This document shows positions 1 to 4,651 of a stretch of 5,758 bases of DNA, piece by piece. A program made the translations under genes and the position numbers. Positions within the stretch are counted from its first letter, which is position 1, and the number at the start of each line of letters is the position of its first letter. The stretch spans positions 1-5,758 of the forward strand of contig JACQTM010000032.1 of the NCBI GenBank assembly GCA_016210825.1, read 5' to 3'. The notes under the pieces were generated by a model that saw nothing but the letters and a program-made list of their open reading frames with translations, had not been told where the DNA came from and did not search any database. The stretch comes from Hyphomicrobiales bacterium. Its GTDB lineage: Bacteria > Pseudomonadota > Alphaproteobacteria > Rhizobiales > Xanthobacteraceae.

Positions 1-26
1 ACCTCTCCCCGCATGCGGGGAGAGGT
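1..26. repeat. Perfect 26-bp palindrome downstream of accB
   Basis: Two 13-nt arms, ACCTCTCCCCGCA and its exact reverse complement, meet with no spacer, so either strand could form a long GC-rich hairpin. It lies 29 nt beyond the accB stop codon on the transcribed strand. Palindromes of this CTCTCCCCGC type are frequent between genes in Bradyrhizobium-like alphaproteobacteria (family knowledge, not searched). There is no T-run within the visible sequence on its accB-downstream side, because the window ends there, so a terminator role cannot be judged. It may instead be a dispersed repeat, or a structure protecting mRNA or attenuating transcription between accB and an expected accC. Confidence 0.85.
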
Positions 27-55
27 AAAGAAAGGGCGCTTCGCCGTCGTGCGCA

Positions 56-523
56 TCAATCGATAATCATCAACGGCTCGCCGAACTCGACCGGGCGTCC
101 GTCCTCGATGAAAATCTGCGTCACCGTCCCCGCGCGCGGCGCCGGAATCTGATTCATCGTCTTCATCGCTTCGATGACCAGCAGCGTTTCGCCGGCCTTC
201 ACCTTGCTGCCGACATCGACGAACGGCTTGGCGCCCGGCTCCGCGGCGACGTAAGCCGTGCCGACCATCGGCGAGGTGACGACGCCGGGATGCTTGCCGA
301 AATCGACGGCCGCGGGTGACGCCACGGGCGCACTCGCGCCCGGCGCCGCCGCGACCACGGATAAATTACCCTGCCGGCCGACGCGCACACGCATGCCGTC
401 CCGTTCGATCTCGATCTCGGTCAAGCCGGTCTCGGCGAGCAGGTCCGACAATTCACGAATGAGGTCGTGGTCGACCTCGATCCGCGGCTTAGTCGAATCG
501 GGTTTTTTCGGTTCGCTCGCCAC
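56..523 (-). CDS. accB: Biotin carboxyl carrier protein of acetyl-CoA carboxylase (AccB/BCCP)
   Basis: This 155-residue protein carries biotin for acetyl-CoA carboxylase. Biotin is carboxylated by AccC and passes CO2 to acetyl-CoA at AccA/AccD, giving malonyl-CoA for fatty acid synthesis in the cytoplasm. The C-terminal biotinyl domain (about 79-155) has the signature EAMKTMN at 118-124, with Lys121 as the biotinylated residue. The segment from SPMVGTAY to about residue 104 corresponds to the BCCP 'thumb', which marks acetyl-CoA carboxylase carriers rather than lipoyl domains. Residues 18-50 form the conserved N-terminal region (LIRELSDLLAETGLTEIEIE), followed by an Ala/Pro-rich mobile linker at about 55-75. 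Length is normal for the family. The start codon is GTG, supported by AAAGGA 9 nt upstream (533-538), which lies inside the last codons of aroQ. The gap to aroQ is 5 nt, so the two are almost surely co-transcribed and probably translationally coupled. accC is expected just past the window's left edge. Confidence 0.97.
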   Translation of the reverse strand: MASEPKKPDSTKPRIEVDHDLIRELSDLLAETGLTEIEIERDGMRVRVGRQGNLSVVAAAPGASAPVASPAAVDFGKHPGVVTSPMVGTAYVAAEPGAKPFVDVGSKVKAGETLLVIEAMKTMNQIPAPRAGTVTQIFIEDGRPVEFGEPLMIID

Positions 524-528
524 GCTTC

Positions 529-972
529 TTATTCCTTTACCGTCGCGGCGAGCCCCGCAAGCGCGAGCGCATAGCCTTGAATGCCGAAACCGCAGATCAC
601 CGCCTTGGCGCCCGGTGAGATCATCGAATGGCGGCGAAATTCCTCGCGCGCGTGAATATTGCTGATATGCACCTCGATCACCGGGATTTTCACCGCAAGA
701 ATAGCATCGAGGATCGCGACCGATGTCGTCGTGTAGCCCGCCGGATTAATGACAATGCCGGCGGCTTTTTTCGCCCCCGCTTCCTGGATCCAGTTGACGA
801 TTTCGCCTTCGAGATTGGACTGGCGGAACTCAACGTCAAGCCCATGCGCCTTGGCGGCCTCGCGGCATAGCGCCTCGACGTCCTTGATTGAGGAATGACC
901 ATAAACCTCGGGCTCGCGCGTACCGAGCAGATTGAGGTTGGGGCCGTTGAGGATATAGGCGGTCTTGGGCAT
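529..972 (-). CDS. aroQ: 3-dehydroquinate dehydratase, type II
   Basis: The enzyme removes water from 3-dehydroquinate to give 3-dehydroshikimate, step three of the shikimate pathway, and type II enzymes form cytoplasmic dodecamers. At 147 residues it has the usual family length. Visible signatures are the N-terminal NGPNLNLLGTREPEVYG with Arg19 and catalytic Tyr24, Asn76 in INPAGY, Asp89, and the block EVHISNIHAREEFRRHS with Glu100, catalytic His102 and Arg113. One usual active-site residue differs: where most family members have YTHTS, this protein has YTTTS, with Thr82 in the position of Mycobacterium tuberculosis His81. The family's usual HSY is also HSM here (Met117). All other catalytic residues are present, so the gene is probably functional. 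The ATG start fits the family's short N-terminus (MPKTAYILNGPN), although no clear Shine-Dalgarno precedes it. accB follows 5 nt downstream. Confidence 0.96.
   Translation of the reverse strand: MPKTAYILNGPNLNLLGTREPEVYGHSSIKDVEALCREAAKAHGLDVEFRQSNLEGEIVNWIQEAGAKKAAGIVINPAGYTTTSVAILDAILAVKIPVIEVHISNIHAREEFRRHSMISPGAKAVICGFGIQGYALALAGLAATVKE
533..538 (-). promoter_or_regulatory. accB ribosome binding site inside aroQ
   Basis: AAAGGA on the minus strand sits 9 nt before the GTG start of accB and lies wholly within the last three sense codons of aroQ (Val-Lys-Glu). The aroQ TAA falls between it and the GTG. The layout selects the GTG as the accB start and suggests that ribosomes finishing aroQ help open or feed accB initiation. 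Confidence 0.7.
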
Positions 973-1012
973 GGACGGCGGGCATCAAACCGGGCTGAGG
1001 GACCTCGTCCTT

Positions 1013-1041
1013 GTTATGACCCGGCTGTGCCGATCGTGCAA
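1013..1041 (-). promoter_or_regulatory. Possible promoter for aroQ-accB
   Basis: On the minus strand, TTGCAC (1036-1041) and CATAAC (1013-1018) are separated by exactly 17 nt, ending about 40 nt before the aroQ ATG. The -35 matches the TTGACA consensus poorly (TTG only) and the -10 moderately (4 of 6 against TATAAT). The position between a hairpin following the upstream gene and the aroQ start is what a promoter would need. Such matches arise by chance, so this is a weak prediction. Confidence 0.3.
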
Positions 1042-1058
1042 ACGCGAATGCGCGCGCG

Positions 1059-1075
1059 CCCCGGTCAAGCCGGGG
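1059..1075 (-). terminator. GC-rich hairpin after the DsbA/ScsC-like gene
   Basis: CCCCGG and CCGGGG form a perfect 6-bp stem around the loop TCAAG on the plus strand (CTTGA on the minus strand), 36 nt beyond the stop codon of the thiol-oxidoreductase gene. No T-run follows on the minus strand; the flank is an alternating GC stretch. A strong intrinsic terminator is therefore not shown. It may be a weak or Rho-assisted end, or an mRNA-stabilising stem. Its right flank CGGGGAGAG repeats the right arm of the palindrome at 1-26, so it may be a diverged copy of the same repeat family. Confidence 0.4.
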
Positions 1076-1111
1076 AGAGTTAACGCTGCCGCTATGAGTG
1101 TGACGGGGCGG

Positions 1112-1879
1112 TCAACACGTCGGCTTGCCGCATCGCGCGGTGCTGACCTTTTCTTTCAGGGCGTCAAAGCCGACGGCGCCAATGACAACCTCGGTGCCGA
1201 CCACGTAGCTCGGCGTTCCGTTAACACCGAGATCCTGGGCGAGCTTGAAGCTCTCCTCCAGCGTCGCCTTCACCTCCGGGCTCGCCATGTCCTTCTCCAG
1301 CCGCGCCATGTCGGCGCCGACTTCCTTAGCGACCGCGAGCGCGCGCGCCCGGTCAGCCTGGCCGCGTCCGGTCAGGAGCTTTTGGTGGAAGTCGAGATAT
1401 TTCTTATTATCCTTATCCTGCATCATCAGGGCGACGGAGATCTTCGCCGCATCCACCGAGCCCTGGCCGAGAACCGGAAATTCCTTGAGCACGATCTTGA
1501 GATTTTTATCGCTCTTCATCAGGTCCATCATGTCGGCAAGCGCGCGCTTGCAAAATCCGCAATTGTAATCGAAGAACTCAACCAGCGTAACGTTGCCCTT
1601 CGGATTGCCGAGCGTGACCTGGCGGGTGGAGTTGAACAGTTTCTCCTGATTGTTCTTGATCGTCGCTTGGCGCTTCGCGGCTTCGACGGCGGCCTGGTTC
1701 TTTTCCAGTTCGGTCATTACCTCCTGCAGAACTTCGGGGTGCTTGATCAGGTAGTTCTTGATGATCGCCTCGATCTCGGTGCGCTGGGCGGGTGAGAACG
1801 TCTGCGCGCGGCTCGCGTCCATCGGCAGGGCGAGGGAGAGGAGCGCGGCAGCGGCGATCAGTCGAAGCATCGAGGTCAT
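1112..1879 (-). CDS. Exported DsbA-family thiol-disulfide oxidoreductase, ScsC-like
   Basis: This 255-residue protein is predicted to make or rearrange disulfide bonds in the periplasm. Residues 1-25 form a signal peptide (hydrophobic AAAALLSLAL core, likely cleavage after ASRA). Residues about 28-80 resemble the ScsC N-terminal domain: a helical segment containing YLIKHPEVLQEVMTELE, then a charged stretch that in characterised ScsC proteins mediates trimerisation. The thioredoxin fold begins near 87 (VTLGNPKGNVTLVEFFDYNC), with the redox motif CGFC at 107-110 and the cis-proline motif GTP (Thr222-Pro223). Two further cysteines, Cys250 and Cys255, lie at the extreme C-terminus and could form a separate disulfide. 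The ATG start is supported by AGAAGGA 7 nt upstream (1887-1893). The gene follows the M48 protease by 18 nt, indicating an operon. The N-domain suggests isomerase activity, but oxidase activity cannot be excluded from sequence. Confidence 0.92.
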   Translation of the reverse strand: MTSMLRLIAAAALLSLALPMDASRAQTFSPAQRTEIEAIIKNYLIKHPEVLQEVMTELEKNQAAVEAAKRQATIKNNQEKLFNSTRQVTLGNPKGNVTLVEFFDYNCGFCKRALADMMDLMKSDKNLKIVLKEFPVLGQGSVDAAKISVALMMQDKDNKKYLDFHQKLLTGRGQADRARALAVAKEVGADMARLEKDMASPEVKATLEESFKLAQDLGVNGTPSYVVGTEVVIGAVGFDALKEKVSTARCGKPTC

Positions 1880-1886
1880 CGGCGTA

Positions 1887-1893
1887 TCCTTCT
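1887..1893 (-). promoter_or_regulatory. Strong ribosome binding site of the DsbA/ScsC-like gene
   Basis: AGAAGGA on the minus strand lies 7 nt before the ATG at 1877-1879, in the 18-nt gap after the protease stop codon. It selects this ATG over the second in-frame ATG three codons later. Confidence 0.7.
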
Positions 1894-1897
1894 GGGG

Positions 1898-3304
1898 TTA
1901 ACGCAATTTCGTTTTCGGTTTGAGAATGACTAGATCGTCAGCTTGCACCCAACCGGGCGAACCGACGGGGAATCGCGTCTTCGCGCGCGCCGCGAGTTCA
2001 CGCGCGGTCTTGATGTCGCCACGCGCAAAGGCGGCCTGGGCGGAGGCGAGATCGGCCTGGGCGAGGTCGCCCTTGCGGCCATAAGCCATCGCAAGTTGCG
2101 CGTAGCCTTCGGGGGTTTCCGGTTCCTCGCGCAAGGCCGCGCGCAAGAGCCCGATCGCCTCTTCGGCGTGGCTTTTTTCGTTGGCCGCGAGCAGCGCCTG
2201 GCCGAGCATGACCTGAATGAGCGCCGGATGCTTCGTCAGCGACACCGCACGGCGCAGCGGCGCGATCGCTTCGGCGGGGCGGCCGCCCTCGAGCAGCGCC
2301 TGGCCCTTGAGCTCGTGGAAATACGGATTGTTCGGCTGCACCTGGATCAGCGCGTCGATCTGACCAACGGCGCCGCGCAGTTCGGAATACTTATAGGCCG
2401 AGATCGCGCGCGCGTAGCGCGCCGGAAGGCTCGTATCGCTCAACGGATAGCGGCGCGCAATGCTGTCCGGACGCTCCATGAATCCAAACAACTTGGCGCG
2501 CACCATATCGTGGCGCAGCTGCAGTTCCGGCGGATCCTTCTTGTCCCAATATGGCGATTGCCGCGCGACGCCCTCAAGGGCCGTGACGCGCTCGGCTGGC
2601 ATCGGATGCGTCTGCGCGTAGGGATCGATGAATTTTGCCGTAAACAGCAATTGATCGGCTAGGCGCTTGAAGGTGTCGTACATGCCCTTCGGGGATTGAC
2701 CCGTGGCGGTAAGGAATTTTACGGCGGCGCGATCGGCCTGATCCTCCTGCGCGCGGATATAGGAGATCAGCGAGCGGCGAATAACCTCCTGTGGCGCTGA
2801 GAGCGCGGCACCGGCGATCTGTCCGGCGCCGGCGCTGCCCGATTTCGCGGCACCAATCGCGGCGCCGAGGCCGAGCAGCATGGCAATGATCGCGTTGGTC
2901 TCGGCGGCGGCGATCTCCTCGCGCATCTTCGACAAATGGCCGCCGGCGATGTGCCCGGTCTCGTGGGCGAGCACGCCGATAATCTCGTTCGGCGTCTTTG
3001 ATTCCATGAGCGCGCCGGTATTGATGAAGATGCGACGGCCGTCGGCGACGAAGGCGTTGAAACCACGGTTGTTGATGATAACGACGCGAATATTCTGTTG
3101 TGCGAGGCCTGCGGCGCGCAGGACAGGCTGCGTATAGTCGCGCAGCAGCTGCTCTGTCTCGACGTCGCGGATCAAGGGCAAGCCGCGTGTCTGGCTGATC
3201 GCCGGCCCCGAATGGACGCCAAGCGCGGTCGCGGCGAGAAGGGCTAGCGCGCGACTGCAGCGCGACATTCGCGCGGCGCGGTTCAAGCGAGCATGTGCGG
3301 TCAT
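1898..3304 (-). CDS. Exported M48-family zinc metalloprotease with TPR-like C-terminal region (BepA-like)
   Basis: Predicted periplasmic zinc protease of 468 residues, related to the group containing E. coli BepA (YfgC), which clears misassembled outer-membrane proteins. An N-terminal signal peptide is visible (hydrophobic core about 19-31, likely cleavage near AISQ). The catalytic motif HETGH is at 114-118, inside IIGVLAHETGHIAGGH. The third zinc ligand is Glu187 in AQEDQADRAAV, and the family's downstream conserved His is His233 (THPMPAERV). Between them is a glycine/alanine-rich hydrophobic stretch at about 137-170, probably a loop over the active site. Residues about 295-445 are Ala/Leu-rich helical repeats of TPR type (for example ALLEGGRPAEAIAPLRRAV). 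The frame is open back to 3610, but that extension overlaps the divergent aminotransferase and lacks a signal-peptide pattern. Starts at 3304 or 3268 (456 residues) both keep the signal peptide, and neither has a good Shine-Dalgarno. The DsbA/ScsC-like gene follows after 18 nt. Confidence 0.93.
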   Translation of the reverse strand: MTAHARLNRAARMSRCSRALALLAATALGVHSGPAISQTRGLPLIRDVETEQLLRDYTQPVLRAAGLAQQNIRVVIINNRGFNAFVADGRRIFINTGALMESKTPNEIIGVLAHETGHIAGGHLSKMREEIAAAETNAIIAMLLGLGAAIGAAKSGSAGAGQIAGAALSAPQEVIRRSLISYIRAQEDQADRAAVKFLTATGQSPKGMYDTFKRLADQLLFTAKFIDPYAQTHPMPAERVTALEGVARQSPYWDKKDPPELQLRHDMVRAKLFGFMERPDSIARRYPLSDTSLPARYARAISAYKYSELRGAVGQIDALIQVQPNNPYFHELKGQALLEGGRPAEAIAPLRRAVSLTKHPALIQVMLGQALLAANEKSHAEEAIGLLRAALREEPETPEGYAQLAMAYGRKGDLAQADLASAQAAFARGDIKTARELAARAKTRFPVGSPGWVQADDLVILKPKTKLR

Positions 3305-3343
3305 AAGGCGATCTTGGCCGTCGTCTTGCGGCGTATCGGACGC

Positions 3344-3372
3344 AAAGTAGTCAGGCGGCCGGATGCGGTCAA
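3344..3372 (-). promoter_or_regulatory. Possible promoter for the M48 protease operon
   Basis: On the minus strand, TTGACC (3367-3372, 5 of 6 to TTGACA) and TACTTT (3344-3349, weak) are separated by exactly 17 nt. Transcription would begin near 3337, giving a leader of about 33 nt to the ATG at 3304. It lies in the 168-nt divergent gap, the only sensible place for this promoter, and would exclude the far-upstream start at 3610. I saw no convincing plus-strand promoter for the aminotransferase in the same gap. Confidence 0.4.
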
Positions 3373-3461
3373 CGCAGGCTGCGTTCACTTCGTTGTGGGA
3401 ACATGGCAAACAAGCCCTGCGAATGCGGCAATAGCGGGGCGAACGCCCGCGGCCGCGAAAC

Positions 3462-3466
3462 GAGGG
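3462..3466 (+). promoter_or_regulatory. Ribosome binding site fixing the aminotransferase start
   Basis: GAGGG lies 6 nt before the ATG at 3473. The reading frame is open upstream to 3293, but the product of that extension resembles no aminotransferase N-terminus and would overlap the protease gene, so this site decides the start. Confidence 0.65.
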
Positions 3467-3472
3467 CCTGTC

Positions 3473-4645
3473 ATGCTCGATCGCGCCAAACGCCTGCTGA
3501 CACCGTCGGCGCGCAGCGATGTACCGCCATTCATGGTCATGGACGTGATGGCGGCCGCGGCGCGCCTGGAAGCCGCCGGCCGCAAGGTCGTACATATGGA
3601 GGTTGGGCAACCGGCGGCGCCGGCGCCAAGGACAGCACGCGAGGCCGCGCGCGCGGCGTTGTCAGGGCCGATCGCCTATACGGAAGCGCTCGGCACCCCG
3701 AGCTTGCGGGCGCGCATCGCACGGCATTACGCGCAAAACTATCGCGCCGCCGTCGATACTGCGCGCGTTGCCGTCACCACCGGCTCATCGGGCGGATTCA
3801 TCCTGGCGTTCCTCGCGCTGTTCGAGACCGGCGACCGCGTTGCGCTCGCCAATCCCGGCTATCCACCGTACCGGCACATTCTCACCGCGCTCGGCTGCGA
3901 ACCGGTTTTGATTGAAACAAGCGAGGCGACGCGCTGGACGATCACGCCGGAGACGTTGCTCGCGGCGCACCGCAAGCAGCCAATCAAGGGGATCGTGGTT
4001 GCGAGCCCGCCCAATCCGACCGGCACGATGATGCGCAAGGACGTGCTCGCGGCGCTGATCGCGGCGGCGGAGGATCTCGGCATCCGCTGCATCTCCGACG
4101 AGATCTATCACGGCCTCGACTACGCCTTTGCCGCCGAGACCGCGGTAAAACTTTCGCCGAACGCGCTCGTCGTCAATTCGTTCTCGAAATATTTTTGCAT
4201 GACCGGCTGGCGCATCGGCTGGATCGTGGCGCCGGAGGCTTACGTGCGCCCGATCGAGCGGCTTGCCGGCAATCTCGCGATTTCCGTGCCGACGCTGTCG
4301 CAGATCGCGGCGGAGGCCGCTTTCGAGGGCCGCGACGAGATGGAGGCGGTGAAGCACACTTACGAAGAGAACCGCCGTATTTTGATTGAAGGTCTGCCGA
4401 AAGCGGGCCTTGAAAAATTCCTGCCCGTTGACGGCGCCTTCTATCTTTATGCTGACGTATCGCGCTTCTCCAACGACTCGCTTGAATTCGCCAAGCTGAT
4501 GCTGGAGCAAGCGGGTGTCGCGGCGACGCCGGGGATCGACTTCGACCCAGTTAATGGCCGTCACTTCATCCGCTTCTGCTATGCTGGCGCGCCCGCGGAC
4601 ATGCGCGAGGCGGTGGCGCGGATCGGGCAGTGGCTGCGCGGGTGA
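3473..4645 (+). CDS. PLP-dependent aminotransferase, class I/II (aspartate-aminotransferase-like)
   Basis: Cytoplasmic pyridoxal-phosphate enzyme of 390 residues, a normal length for fold-type I aminotransferases, moving an amino group between an amino acid and a 2-oxoacid. The PLP lysine is Lys239 in NSFSKYFCMTGWRIGW. Asn181 lies in SPPNPTGT, Asp209 and Tyr212 in ISDEIYHG (contacts to the PLP ring), Arg247 probably binds the PLP phosphate, and Arg367 in HFIRFCYA is the expected substrate-carboxylate arginine. The N-terminal VGQPAAPAP and IAYTEALGTPSLRARIA blocks are typical of the COG0436 group. Substrate cannot be read from sequence: members act on aspartate, aromatic or branched-chain amino acids, or alanine. 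The start at 3473 has GAGGG upstream and begins with a family-like MLDRAKRLL. chrA follows 6 nt after the stop. The gene is divergent from the M48 protease. Confidence 0.94.
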   Translation: MLDRAKRLLTPSARSDVPPFMVMDVMAAAARLEAAGRKVVHMEVGQPAAPAPRTAREAARAALSGPIAYTEALGTPSLRARIARHYAQNYRAAVDTARVAVTTGSSGGFILAFLALFETGDRVALANPGYPPYRHILTALGCEPVLIETSEATRWTITPETLLAAHRKQPIKGIVVASPPNPTGTMMRKDVLAALIAAAEDLGIRCISDEIYHGLDYAFAAETAVKLSPNALVVNSFSKYFCMTGWRIGWIVAPEAYVRPIERLAGNLAISVPTLSQIAAEAAFEGRDEMEAVKHTYEENRRILIEGLPKAGLEKFLPVDGAFYLYADVSRFSNDSLEFAKLMLEQAGVAATPGIDFDPVNGRHFIRFCYAGAPADMREAVARIGQWLRG

Positions 4646-4646
4646 T
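4641..4646 (+). promoter_or_regulatory. chrA ribosome binding site overlapping the aminotransferase stop
   Basis: GGTGAT matches the 3' part of the extended Shine-Dalgarno sequence (GGAGGTGATC) and ends 5 nt before the chrA ATG at 4652. It includes the TGA stop of the aminotransferase, which suggests coupled translation of the two genes. Confidence 0.45.
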
Positions 4647-4651
4647 GTCGG

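Noticed and set aside
1050..1060. Alternating GC run as possible Z-DNA or a regulatory element
   Set aside because: Short, and GCGC runs are common throughout this GC-rich window, including within coding sequence; no evidence of function.
965..1795. 276-codon open frame on the plus strand opposite the DsbA/ScsC-like gene
   Set aside because: It mirrors a gene with signal peptide, CGFC and cis-Pro motifs. Its product has repeated Leu/Arg/Asp/His low-complexity character and no plausible motif.
1943..2662. 239-codon open frame on the plus strand inside the M48 protease gene
   Set aside because: Antisense shadow of the TPR-like region; Arg-rich translation with no family resemblance.
3293..3472. 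N-terminal extension of the aminotransferase to 3293
   Set aside because: The extra 60 residues lack family similarity and overlap the protease start; the ATG at 3473 has a good RBS.
3305..3610. N-terminal extension of the M48 protease to 3610
   Set aside because: The extra 102 residues are Arg/His-rich, precede the signal peptide, overlap the divergent aminotransferase coding sequence and cross the probable promoter.
3403..3915. 170-codon plus-strand frame starting MANKPCECGN
   Set aside because: The cysteine-rich opening looked interesting, but it soon runs out of frame through the conserved aminotransferase and becomes Arg-rich shadow.
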